Shown: positions 46,346-56,700 of the stretch, one piece after another | How the letters are laid out: each line of letters starts with the position of its first letter | Numbering within the stretch: the first letter of the stretch is position 1 | NCBI GenBank assembly: GCA_011799875.1 | Contig: CM022302.1 | Location: forward strand, 305,795,048 to 305,859,047 | Length of the DNA: 64,000 bases | Origin: Thinopyrum elongatum | Lineage: Eukaryota > Streptophyta > Magnoliopsida > Poales > Poaceae | Direction: 5' to 3' | Program-made: the position numbers and the translations under genes | Notes under the pieces: generated by a model | Databases searched by the model: none | The model's input: only the letters and a program-made list of their open reading frames with translations | What the model was told of the DNA's origin: nothing

Positions 46346-46966
46346 GGCGATTCTAGTAGGCATGCTTGAACAGGCAAAATCCTACACTCCAAAAATGTTT
46401 TTGTGCTACTTCTACTACTTTGGACCTAGGCCACAGCCCTACTAGCTCAACTCCCAGGCCCATCTACAAATGCACAGCTCAATCGCGCAGAAATAAATAA
46501 TGATGGCTTTCGGTGAGTCCATCATATATAGCTAAGTTGCCTGGTACCTCACTGCTTGTCATATAGTAGGAGAAACTAATCGTATTTCATGTTACTACGC
46601 GTGCTTAGTGGACAGTATATATAACATATAGAGTAAAAAAGCGATGCAACAAGTATACAACCTCCTTGGCGAAGCCATGTCGATCTCAGCATCATTGGGT
46701 TGGTCGGTGAGGATGCTCGGCTGATGTGGCTGTCGGAGGAGGGAAAGAAGATCTTAGGCATCTGGAGATGGAGCCGAGGGTACTGCTCTGCTGTGATGGA
46801 GGGTTTCGTCATTGGAGCAGCTCCGGTGAGTTGTACGATGGTGAGGCTGAAGCAGGACAAGAGAGACAACGTTAACCTAAGTGGAATTCTAATAGCATCT
46901 CCAATACATGATGTAAAATACATAACCACAAAGTGCTAGGTGTGGAATACATCAGCCGCTAATCTC

Positions 46967-47070
46967 TGAACTTAACTATCGAAACTGAATTTAACTATCG
47001 AAACTGAATTTTACTGTCGAAACTGAATGTTGCTATCGAAACTGAATTTTACTGTTGAAATTGAACGCAC
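46967..47070. repeat. ~20-bp minisatellite
   Basis: Five copies of a unit like AACTATCGAAACTGAATTTT in tandem. Confidence 0.8.
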
Positions 47071-47089
47071 TAATAACAGAAAAGCAGTA

Positions 47090-47350
47090 GCAGTAGCGCT
47101 CGGAGCAGCAGCGCGTGCGAGAGCCGGGGCAGCTGGTCGCAGCTGGTCGTGTAGCGGCATCTTGGGTAGCAGCTGCAGGGGCGAGAGCCGGATCTGCTGC
47201 TCGTGCAGCATCAGGGCGAGCAAGAGTAGAGCAACACCGCAAGCAAGAGCAAGAGCAAGAGCAGCAGCGCAAGCAAGAGCAAGAGCAGACTAGGCAGGGG
47301 ACCGAGAGCAAGAGCAGAGCAGCAGCGCGAGCGAGAGCCGAAGCAACAGC
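47090..47350. repeat. AGC/AGAGCA low-complexity array
   Basis: Runs of AGCAAGAGCAAGAGC and GCAGCAGCGC words. ORFs on both strands here are repeat artefacts. Confidence 0.8.
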
Positions 47351-48349
47351 AGGTCCTACTGATGTGGAAGTCGTCGTCGAGGGAGCGACGCCATAAAGGA
47401 AGTGGCCGGCGATGCTGCCGTAGATGGAGCCGCACCATGGCGGCTCGGGAGCGAGCACCGGCAGCACCATGAGATCGAATCAAGATGAAAATGCAGTGTT
47501 TATGGAAGAACCTCTTTGGTGGCACCGATTAGGCCTCAGCTTCATCTGAGGAATCGGTGATGGTGCTGCTCTTCCGGTGGTCCAGGTGAAGACGGGCTGT
47601 GGGAATGGAGGTGGCGCGATAGATGAGGCGAACATCGGGGAAGCTCCTTGGAGGTGGAGAACGGGGTGGCTGAACTGGCGGGACGATGAAATCGAAGACG
47701 GATCCTCATCCGGTGCGGTGGATGAGGGACGTCGAGCTGTTGCGGTAGACGATGTCCTCGGGGAAGAGGCTTCGGCTGGGTGGCGGACGGAGGAGGGTGT
47801 GGGGCTTCGCGGGTTTTCACGGCCTCGGTTGACGAATGGAGGAGGCGGAGGGGATGGGAGGGGGGACCATGGCTTAGGGACACACTTGTCTGAAATGTGG
47901 GGTAAGTTACGAAAGTACCCCCATCGATTTGACCTAGGTGGTTCTTTCAGTTCAGGGGTATCACGGGAATTTCACGTGTCGGGATTTCGCAGGAGGTGGG
48001 AGTTTTTGTGCGTGTTGTAATTTTGGGATAGCAAGGCGCGGGTTGAGATGGAGGGAGTTTTGGAGCACAACGAGACAAAGAGATATCTTAAAATTTCGGG
48101 ATAACAATGCGCGGGTTGAAGAGGCGGCAGTTTCGCAGCACAATAGAAAGAGATGATAGCTTGAAATTTCGGCATAACAAGGTGCGGCTTGAAAATTCGG
48201 GAGAACAAGCTTAACATGTACAAAAAACAAAACAAAGGACAATTCGCACCCCACTAGAGAGAGCCATGTCCCGTTTTACTATATTACTAGAAATGCTATT
48301 AAGAAACAACAACAAAAAACTAAAAAAAACCGGGACAACAAGCTTAACG

Positions 48350-48760
48350 TGTCCTGTTCATCGGGAAGGTGTGGCGTACTGCAAAACGGGACCCCACGGG
48401 TTACTGTTCATCCACCGTCTACTGCCTCGCTCCAGCCTCCACGGGCTTTTGTTCATCCACCATCGACTTCCTCGAGCCTCCACCTGCTACTGTTCATCCA
48501 CCGCAACCTTCCTCCTACTTCCACCAGCTGCTGTTCATCCACGAGCTACTATTCATCCAGCCTCCACCGGCTACTATTCAACCAGCCCTCCACGGGGTCC
48601 TGTTCATCCACCCCCAACCGGCTCGGGTGTGGCGGCCTCCTCGGGCTCCTGTTCGTCCAGCAGGAACGACCTACTACTACCACGGGGTCCTATTCATCCA
48701 ACCCCAACCGGGAACTATTCATCCAAGCCCCAACAACGGTCCCTGTTCATGAAGAGGCAG
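48350..48760 (-). repeat. TGTTCATCCA subterminal repeats of CACTA B
   Basis: About twelve copies of (C)TRTTCATCCA, mostly followed by CC and spaced 25-50 bp apart, all in the same direction. They lie between the 5' exon and the right terminus. Confidence 0.8.
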
Positions 48761-49265
48761 TTCGATTGGCTTTAGTTAGCAGTAGTAGCAAAGGAATCGC
48801 TCGGGTTCAGTTAATAGCCGAGGGATCGATCACTCGGGTTTAGTAACATAGCTAGTGCAATCGCTCAGGTTCATTAAGCGAACGCCTCGCTCGGGTACAG
48901 TTAGAGCCCAACGCCTCGCACACATGCGCGTACATGTACAAGAGAAACGCGCAAACCTCCGTGCATCGCTCGGCCCCGACCACCCACCGTAGCCGGGAAC
49001 TCCCCGAAATTTTCCTCGCCCTCGGTTCGACCACAATTTTTTCCGTCATGGTCGACCCAAAGGATGTCATGCAGGTGCGTTCCCGGCCCGCCCAGGATGA
49101 AAAGCCCATTTTCTGTCATGATTTTTTGTCATAGAAGTAAGAGCCCGTCACATCTATGATGATACGTGTTTTTGTCACAATTATCATCATAGAAGTGTCA
49201 TAAGCATGACAGAAAAAAATTTGTTCGGCCCATAATGTCACGGATGTGTCTTTTTTTTTGTAGTG
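48761..49265 (-). other. Right terminal region of CACTA B
   Basis: Three or four CGCTCGGGTT/CGCTCAGGTTCA words (48,800-48,895), then terminal sequence with inverted short motifs TGTCATAGAAGT and CATAGAAGTGTCA, ending in the inverted repeat. No gene. Confidence 0.6.
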
Positions 49266-49955
49266 AAGAGGATATGCATTAGGACTGAGGAGAAGGGGAA
49301 CAAATAGGCCAGGATGCAGTTCTTTAACCCATTGGTGAGCGAGCTTGTGAGAGTTGACACACTCGTGGACACCAACAAGATGATGCTACTTTAGTATGCA
49401 GCCAGGAAGAGCGTGGAGGAGGATCCCATAGACTAGGATGCCTTGGAGCGTAAGGAGGTGGGTCAGCAGGGGTATCGTCGTAGGTCCACTAGGCACGACC
49501 ACGAGGCCAGTTCCTCTGGTTAGTAGCTTAGCACACGCTACCTATTTCGTATGAACTATTTAACTTTATGCATGCTTTATGTTTGAACTACGCATGGTTT
49601 GTAGAACTATTTAGTTACAAGTATGTGTTAATATCTAGATGGCCGGATAACGCTAGTTCATACTAACTGCTTATGTTGCATTATATCTATATGCATCTGT
49701 TATATATGCTTATTTTTCTCAACTTGATGAAAGCAATAAATGGATGCCCCATGTGAGACCTGTGTTTCAGTGAGATGACAAAGGGATAAGAAGTTCTTCA
49801 TAGATCTGCTAAATGACTTCCTCACTAGGATGGAATGTTTAAGTTCAACATGTTCTGGTTGAGTTTCATATGTGATGTATACGGTTGTGCCCAAAATTGT
49901 CTAACTAGCTAGTTCTTTATTTCAATTTTGCTCAAGTCAACCCTTGCGGGGAAGG

Positions 49956-50261
49956 CGTGACTTCTTAGAGAAGTTTCTAGTTCCAGTAGATGCCACCATC
50001 ACATTCTAGTGCACCCTCATGAAAATGCTGACGGCCCAACAATTCAATTGCCTTGTCACCAATAAGGCAAAACGCACCTATTTCGGCTGCCCTGGTTAGA
50101 AAGCCCTTGCAACTGCTTACGAGATGGAAGCTGGGGAGAGAGCCACCTTCTACCTCAACTACGATCGTGAAGATATCATGGTCTACTACAGGCCTGCTGG
50201 CAATGCTGATGGTTTACTTACTCCGGAATATGACCCTGACTCCGCCCGCCGAAATCCCTAG
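49956..50261 (+). pseudogene. Possible B3-like DNA-binding fragment in CACTA C
   Basis: One frame reads RDFLEKFLVPVDATITF, stop, CTLMKMLTAQQFNCLVTNKA then KRTYFGCPG, stop, KALATAYEMEAGERATFYLN and YDREDIMVYYRP, ending at 50261. Both internal stops are TAG. The strand-rich pattern with EAGERATFYLNYD and IMVYYRP recalls the second half of a plant B3 domain, but the match is loose. Upstream sequence to 49524 holds no ORF. It follows the AP2 block in the same orientation. Confidence 0.35.
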
Positions 50262-50716
50262 TTATCTAGTTGGCATGCATGGAAGATCTCATGTTATTAT
50301 CACCTCTATTTATTTGAACTTGTACATTCATGTATGTTACTTTGCCTACTTTGTTGAACTCTATCAATAAGTGTATTATTGAACTTAAATGCAGTTATTG
50401 GGTCTATTTATAGTTGATTTATTTACGGTTCTTCAACTGGATTATGCTGTCATTTTGGTTGTGATCGCTGCTGTACAACTTTTATTTCAAATCTGAAAAT
50501 CAAATTACTGGTGCCGCGACTACATGGAATGTCACAACTATTGAATATTAGTGCTGGCATTGTCCACGTGGCATGCCATTACCGTCCAAAATACTGCTGG
50601 CATAGGGTACATCGCCAGCACTAATTTTTAACAATGGTGCCATATTGGTGGCGTCGGGTGTCCACGCCACCAAGGTTGTTTTTGGTATGCCATAGCTAGG
50701 CTTTTCTGCACTAGTG
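50262..50716 (+). other. Right subterminal region of CACTA C
   Basis: GTGCTGGCATTG, CCAGCACTAATTTTTA and GGTGGCGTCGGGTGTCCACGCCACC are arranged as inverted motifs matching the left end. Terminal repeat at 50697-50716. Confidence 0.65.
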
Positions 50717-51709
50717 ATAGGGACCACCAAAGAGTGGCAGCGCAAGTGGTTCTACATCACAGAGCCGCTTGCAGCTGGCAAGGCCGAGGTCTCGGTGTTT
50801 TTGGTCGGGCCTCCAAAGAAGCTCTTGTCTTGGAAGAAAAAGGGGATCGCATGGGGGCACCCAAAGGAGGCGGAGGAGCTTATCAAAAAGATCCAGTGGT
50901 GGTCTGATCAGAAAAACGTCCAACTTGCGGATGTGGTAAATGCCATGCTCCACCGCCGCACCTCCCACTCCAACTTCGGGCTAGCCCGATGTGGGCGCAC
51001 AATTTCAAAGACGCCAGGCCCGTCCATAACTTCTTCCGCTCCACCTTGGGCGGAATGTGTACGCAGGTGTTCAGGTCGTCCGAGGATGACTTTCCTTGAG
51101 AAGGGCGCGACCTCGTTGTTGAAGCCGGCTACGACGCCCCCGAAGTAGACTTTCAATATACATGTTTGTACTGTTTGTTTCTTTGAGTGCGACAGACCTG
51201 GACTAATCAACTGGTCTTATATTCGCAGAAGTGGATCTCCAAGGCAGAGCAAATGCTGTGTCCGGCGCTACAACCTGAGGGGGAGAGGCCACCACTGCTC
51301 ACGGCCCTCCTAGTTGAGGAGGCACACGTAGTGATCCCTACGGGGTCAAAACCCCAGAAGGGCAAGGTGGGCCTTCGGACGCGGGAGACCTCGGTCACCC
51401 AATCCAAGGAGACCCATGCCTCCTCCACCCATGAAGACAACGTGGAGGAGGGCATGGGAGGAGAGAATCCTTCCCTCAAGAGGAAGAGGGGGCGTCCGAG
51501 GACGCCGAGGCAGAGGTGTGGCCAAAGGGTCAAAAGAGGGCGCGCATGGCCCCTACGAGCCCGCCAGCAGGCCCACTCTGCCAGAGAAGATCACCTTCTT
51601 CGACGAGTCAGACGATGACCCCCTCGAGATGGGGAAGGAGAAACTTGCCCCCCGGAGGTATGTCATCATCATTATGTCCGTTTTTAACAAGTCCTTCCAT
51701 GAAGATAAA

Positions 51710-54700
51710 TGTCGTGACCCAACACATAGCAATACATATCATACATACACACAACATGCAAGTATGTGTCAGTACAACATGGCATCACAGCATAACTCTA
51801 CAACTCAAGTATAGATAAGGCTCGAGAGGGCCATACATAGCATGATATTACAGACATGGGTTTCATGACCCAACATACATAGTCATACAAGCAACAAGCG
51901 GAAGCATAAACCTGTCTGAGTACAGATAGCTGAAAAGAAAGAAGGTAAAAAGAAACTTGTGTATCTACAAGACCCTCCATAGGAACCAGAACTCTGTCTG
52001 GGATTCCCAAGCTACTCATCTAAGCCCACGTGGAACTACTAATGAGACTGAAGTCAACCGCTACAAAAACATAAATTAAGCAAACGTGAGTACAAATGTA
52101 CTCAACAAGACTTACATCAGAACTAACTACATATGCATCACTATCAAGAAGGGGGGTGTGGAGTTTAACTGTAGCAAGACAGCTTTGACTCAGTGGCTAT
52201 CCTGTACTACGACTACCAGCAATTTCTTTGAGGTGAGGAAGCGCACATGAGTCCACATATCACCCTATCAATACACCACTATGGATCTACTCCCGTCTCA
52301 CTACGAGAAGGCCATCCATAGCACTAACGCTTATCTTGTGCATTTTAGAGTATCCACTTCAAGTTGTCTATGAACAATGTAAGCTTTCCAAGTAGTCCAT
52401 ATCCACGGACGCGGCTATTCGAATAGATCATATTACCTTGTAGGGGTGTACTTCTTCACACACGCTTGCCCCACTTACCACCATGTACATGTCATGTATC
52501 TGGGCAACCTTCAAGAGGAAGCCTGGCGAGGGTGTCTACCACAACCTAACTAACCACGCAAGACTCTAGTCCAGGTTTATCACCTATCTGAGGCTGAACC
52601 CGCAATGGAAATCCGGCTGAAGTTTCCATCACAGCCCCAAACGATGTGTGCAGGGTTCCCAAGTCCACCATTGGGGTGCCACTTGGTAAACCGGGGCACG
52701 GTGCCTAGTCTGTCCCAAGCCCACCTATACCAGGTGCCACTTGGTAGACTACTAACACAACCAACAAACACCAAAAACTAGTTGCAACTCCTGGACAGAG
52801 ATCAAGGCGATTAATACGTCGAGAGAGCTTGGAGTGCCCGGAGCCCAATGTGTGGTAGTAACTGTCTTGGATCACAAACACAGAACTCAGTTCCTAAGGA
52901 CGGTCCCAATGAGACAACCCACCATGTACTCCTGTATGGCCTCTGATTCCTACCTTTACCAAATCATGTTCACACACTTAGCTCTCAACAGTAGGACATG
53001 TTCACCACCATTCCAATCCATCCTAGATGAATTAGACCTGACACAACTCTAAGCATAGCAGGCATAACAAGCAACCATGAATGAGTAGGAACATCATAAC
53101 TCAAACAACTCCTACTCATGTTGGTGGGTTTTACTAATTACTATGGCAAAGACAGGTCATGCAGAGGAATGGGTTCAACTACCGCAACATGTAATAGTTG
53201 AATCGTTGTTGTCGTAATGCAGTATAAGAGCACAAGAGCGAGAGAGTGGGACTGTATGGGAGTGATCAAGGGGGGTTTGCTTGCCTAGCACTTCTGAAGA
53301 TAATATTGTTCTTCATCGGTGTCGACGATCACAACGTCGGAATCGTCAGCTACCAAGAGGGCACAACATCGACAAACAAGGAGCACAATCAATGCAATGC
53401 GACAAACATGATGTATGATCATGACATGTTAAGGTACTGAATTCACCTAATGCAATAGTTAGTCATCTTAATTGAAGTGGAATTCAAAACATATAGAAAA
53501 TTCCAACTCCAAAACTAATTACCATATATTCCATAATCATGAATTGTCCTAGTTGGTGATGTGAACTTGCTCAAACATCCATGAACATGGCAAAAACAGA
53601 TTATTCATATTTTTCTGATCATTTTTCATATATAAATTATTTTCATCTAGGTTAAGGTAGAATTATTATGAATTTTAGAAGTTTAAACATTTTTCTAGAA
53701 TATATAAAAATCCAGAAATCACTTATGGCATCATCTCTGCGTCATCACTGTGTCAGCGGGTCACCAGAAACGGTCCAGGTCAAACCTGACCCGTGGGACC
53801 CCAGTGTCTGTGAGTTAGGGCTAATTAGTAATTAGGTTTAACATAAACCAAGAATTAGTTAGGCCCAGAGCCCAGTGTCCAGTGACTGTTGGGGGTTAAT
53901 TAGCGGCTAATGACGGGATTAGCCGACGGCGCTCGCCGTCTGGCCGTTTCCGGTGGCTACTGGATGCACGCGTGGGCTTGCCGGAACGCCCGCAGCGCGA
54001 CGCGTCCAAAGGTGGCCACGGAGCTGTTGGGGACAGCGTGCATCGGCGACGGCGGTGAGCACAAGCGGCGGCGGAGCTCGGTCTGCCTCGGGCGTATTGC
54101 TGCGGCTTGCGTGCGAGTGAGCTGAGAGACTGGGCAGCATCAACGGGGCGTTAGGAGCTCGTCCATGTGCTCGGCTTGGTCGGCAGGAGTGACTAGCAAC
54201 GGCGAGCTTTGTGGTGGTGGTGGTGAGTTCTCGGCCATGGCGGAGCTGTGGTTAGTGGATGGAAATAGAGGGGGCGAGCATGGGAGGATGTGTAGGAGCT
54301 CACATGGATGCGGCAGAGAAGGTTAGCGGGCTAGGGGGCGCTCGGAGGTTGGTGAATCGAGCGACGGCGTTTGTCGGGCAGAGGATGGGGACGAGTTCGA
54401 GGGCTGCCATGTAGTGCTACTTCGGTTGCAGCAATCGAGGGCAGGGCGGGTGGAGTCGAGGTGGACCTCCAGGACATTGTGTTGCATCGACAGATCCACG
54501 GTGGCCACGACAACTAAGGACGGCGGCGAGCGGCGGCTCTCTGGTGGCTCGGAATAGAGAGCTAATAAGGGGTGAGATCTAGAGAGTGAGGGGAAATGCA
54601 GAGGGGGTTCAGGGCATCTATAGGCATAGGGATATGCTCAGGGAGGCACCTCTGTGGCAAGCAGGAGGTGGCGCCGTGCGCGTGCGCGGGCGACACGCCC

Positions 54701-55235
54701 TCGTGCCTACTGGCACGAGGTTTAAGAGACGCCAGGGTGGCCTGGTGGGCTGGCTGTCTATTGGGCCAGGTAAGTTCTTTGCTTTTTATTATTTTTCTCT
54801 TTTTTATTTTCTATAATTTGTTTTTGGTTTTCAAACCAAACCAATTTTATACCTTCTGAAAATTATCATGTGGTTAAATGGAATAAAACCAAAGCCACAC
54901 ACAAATATCCAGAATTATTTTGAGCATTTATAATATTTATAGTAATTAAATTTCCAAATTTAAATACATTAGGGATTTAAATTGAAGCCTAAAATATTCC
55001 TTAAAAATGTTCCTAAATTTTGGTTTGAGTCAAAACCCATGCCAAAATTGTAAAACATCAATGAAGGACATTTTGGTTTCATTGAATGCAATTTTCAGGG
55101 TTCTTGCCCTTCTTTTAAATTAATTCTTTTGAGGCTTTGAAAATTCCCTCAATTCAAATTTCTTTGAATTTAAATATGATGTATGATGCACACTTATGCA
55201 ACTAATTACAAAGCAAATATATAGGGTTGTGACCA
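51710..55235 (-). repeat. LTR of element F (about 3.5 kb)
   Basis: On the plus strand it starts TGTCGTGACCC and ends GGGTTGTGACCA, giving TG...CA on the minus strand. It is AT-rich except for a GC-rich block at 53900-54760 whose ORFs have no recognisable domain. I see no second LTR to confirm the borders. Confidence 0.6.
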
Positions 55236-55507
55236 CTCACCCCCACTAAACAAGAATCTCGTCCCGAGATTCAAGGTGTAGGGTAACAGGAAATGGGGAC
55301 ACCAACTAACACAATCTTCATGATCCAACTGCCCTTCTCGAAGATGTTGATTCATTGCATCATGTTGATCTTGATATCTTTGCTTTCGAGATCTTCATCC
55401 AACACGATGACAGAAAGAAATTCTACAGGAATCAATCTTCTCAAGGATCAAGCAACTCAGGATCAACTCGTGGGAGGGGACATAAGAATAACTCCCGAGT
55501 TTGAGAC
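55236..55507 (-). other. Internal sequence of element F, pol-LTR spacer
   Basis: Begins CTCACCCCCACTAAACAAGA and ATCTCGTCCCGAGATTC. No integrase reading could be recovered. Interrupted by T3. Confidence 0.5.
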
Positions 55508-56404
55508 TTTCGGAATCGGGGCTCCGCGGACCCAATAAGGTTACAACTCTGGGGCTTGTGCGAAGACCTAGCCTAGTCGCAGTCTTAAGCTCATCACTCC
55601 ATGGCTTGGCCTCGTCGAGTTCATGCGAGCGGGGAAAGGAAGAACACGGCAGTTTACCCAGGTTGGCCAACTTGCGGTGTAAGACCCTACTCCTTCTTTG
55701 TGGTTGATTGGCCTCATGAGGAGGTTGAGGATGAACTAGTACAGTGGGTGAGCTGCCTCGTGAGGGATCAGGGGATGAGAATGAGTCTCCTAGAGAAGAC
55801 CAGAATCAGCTCTCTCTCTCTCTCTACGGTGGAGGCTAGCCTATATTTATAGTGACCTTGGTCCTCTTCCCTCACAACTTACGCGGGAAGGGATTCCGCA
55901 ATGGCCAATTCGAAAGGGGACAAGAGGTACATCTTATCCTGATGAAAGGTGGTCTTCGCCTACAAAGCACCTGGCCATGACGCAGTGGCGTGCTCGGTGA
56001 TGACGTCTGTCTTGCCGAGCTCGTGGTCTTCGTCTTGTTGCATCGAAATGGAAACCTTTGGGGATCCCTCGGGAACCCGCGCTGGTCCTTGCCTCCTTAG
56101 CACCAAAGAGGAAACTGTCCTCCTATGCGCTCGCTAGTGCCCGCCTGGCCTTGGTCATCATGGCTCACGTCATCACATGCCTCACGAGGTGGGAGGCTTG
56201 CATAGAGATCTCCGCTCCTCGGGAGGTAGGCTCGAGGAGCTGCCCCTCGGGAGGTCTTGGTGTCGTTCACCTCACGAGGCCAGGCGGCTCGTGAGGGTCT
56301 TGCTCATGGAGTCTTGTAGCTGGTCCACACCGGGCCGTTAAGGGGGCCATGCGCTGGGCCGCAGGCAGGCAGGTCTGGGTACCCCCCATCCCAGAATGCC
56401 AACA
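55508..56404 (-). repeat. T3 3' LTR (897 bp)
   Basis: The left edge is TTTCGGAATCGGGG, where the usual TGTC has become TTTC; the right edge is AATGCCAACA. It contains a (CT)7 run near 55810 and a minus-strand TATAAATATAG at 55842-55852. Between about 55770 and 55828 it has about 45-50 bp that the 5' copy lacks. Confidence 0.88.
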
Positions 56405-56422
56405 GTAGCCCCCGGGCCCAAG
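56405..56422 (-). other. T3 polypurine tract
   Basis: Minus strand TTGGGCCCGGGGGCTAC next to the 3' LTR. Confidence 0.7.
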
Positions 56423-56700
56423 GCGCACTCGCCCTGGCTTTGAAGCGAAGGCAAAGAGGCGAAGGACGAGGCAACGCAGGCCCTCACCGCCTGTGGGCCA
56501 GGCTTGACGTGTGGCACACGACGGGACGCGGGCACCTCCATTTCCACACATCACCTCGGCAACTGCCTAGACTGACAGAAGACCAGCGCATGTCACAGGG
56601 CCATCACTGTTCACCGCGCCCGGCCTCTGCCCTTTCTTCCTTCAGCGAGCTCGCGCCTCGCCCACTAGATCTTGCGCTGCCCCGGACTTATCATCCCGCC

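Larger units (their letters stand above)
42269..47883 (-). pseudogene. CACTA B passenger gene, multi-exon, function unknown
   Basis: Homologue of the gene in CACTA A, in opposite orientation. In gene order: a P/S/H-rich 5' exon (47883-47550); a block at 46860-46660 (KPSITAEQYPRLHLQMPK) and its diverged duplicate at 45860-45690; four serial copies of a short exon of the type KTRSSEQTMLPAEADILLVT then DNSSEEDSE, at about 45100, 44750, 44250 and 43460; a proline-rich exon with EPAPP and TPTPAD motifs (43480-43128) holding several TAG stops; and the last exon 42706-42269. The introns are full of degenerate 45-bp AT-rich repeats. The acidic SSEEDSE stretch and the coiled-coil end are the only functional hints. 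With so many stops this copy is probably inactive, although its last exon is open. Confidence 0.5.
39889..49265 (-). mobile_element. CACTA element B, complete, carrying a passenger gene
   Basis: The left end is CACTACAAAAAAAACACTTC, and the right end on the minus strand is CACTACAAAAAAAAAGACAC. An exact AAG duplication flanks it (39886-39888, 49266-49268). Length is about 8.5 kb without the solo LTR. The gene runs on the minus strand, 5' at about 47880. The two subterminal regions differ: GGCCCA-rich at the 3' side of the gene, and TGTTCATCCA-rich at the 5' side. No transposase is present. It is inserted in the AP2 exon of CACTA C. Confidence 0.93.
39673..49523 (+). pseudogene. AP2/ERF-domain coding block of CACTA C, interrupted by CACTA B
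   Basis: After an acceptor (CCGTCACAG) the exon opens MAPKFRGVRPKGNKYYVTIR and continues HELGHWDTLGLAARAYDAMV and GATLNFPE. This is the AP2/ERF DNA-binding fold: GVR, IR and LGxWDT strands, the AARAYDA helix, and LNFPE at the end. The exon breaks at 39888 after 72 codons, where CACTA B entered. Removing B and one AAG, the frame continues from 49269 (RICIRTEEKGNK) with TAG stops after GNK, MMLL and DPID, ending at 49523. The C-terminal part is charged. AP2-like modules in Triticeae transposons are known to me from grass CACTA elements; in host genes this fold binds GCC-box or DRE sites. The copy is inactive. Confidence 0.75.
37261..50716 (+). mobile_element. CACTA element C, complete, with DNA-binding-domain cargo
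   Basis: Both ends are present: CACTAGTGGAAAAATGGCTA at 37261 and, on the minus strand at 50716, CACTAGTGCAGAAAAGCCTA. An exact ATA target duplication flanks them (37258-37260, 50717-50719). Subterminal regions share GCTGGCAT/GCCAGCACTA and GGTGGCG motifs at both ends. Without CACTA B it is about 4.1 kb. No transposase is present. The plus strand carries a GRF zinc-finger ORF, an AP2-type block and a B3-like fragment. Confidence 0.92.
36812..51660 (+). pseudogene. Antisense ORF of element E (PF04195-like), split by CACTA C
   Basis: The first part (36812-37260) starts MADATLTGHWTGSS, has an in-frame TAG near 36904, then the family core FLLHPFVRGVMFYYGLDFHH and FIMVCEAFLHVEPHFVLWLK, a frame change near 37160, and SRFKGTFI just before the CACTA. 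The reading resumes at 50720 with TTKEWQRKWFYITEPLAAGK and WWSDQKNVQLADVVNAMLHR, then a further frameshift near 50990. After an intron, an exon at 51230-51660 holds a basic KRKRGRPRTP motif (AT-hook-like) and ends at a GGAG|GTATGT donor. Element F lies 50 bp into that intron. Function unknown; the basic AT-hook-like motif hints at DNA binding. Confidence 0.75.
35710..51709 (-). mobile_element. Gypsy element E (minus strand), 3' part with antisense ORF
   Basis: A minus-strand element whose 3' LTR (35710-36191), polypurine tract and antisense ORF are visible. Its pol, gag and 5' LTR must lie to the right, beyond element F. CACTA C (37261-50716) splits the antisense ORF, and element F enters at 51710, probably in an intron of that ORF. 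It was inserted into the G remnant. Confidence 0.75.

Noticed and set aside
47027..47525. ORFs rich in Ala, Arg, Gln or Cys, Ser, Leu
   Set aside because: Products of the AGC/AGAGCA array on both strands.
53910..54859. Several ORFs of 60-87 residues in the F LTR
   Set aside because: Overlapping, short, no domain, typical of GC-rich non-coding sequence.
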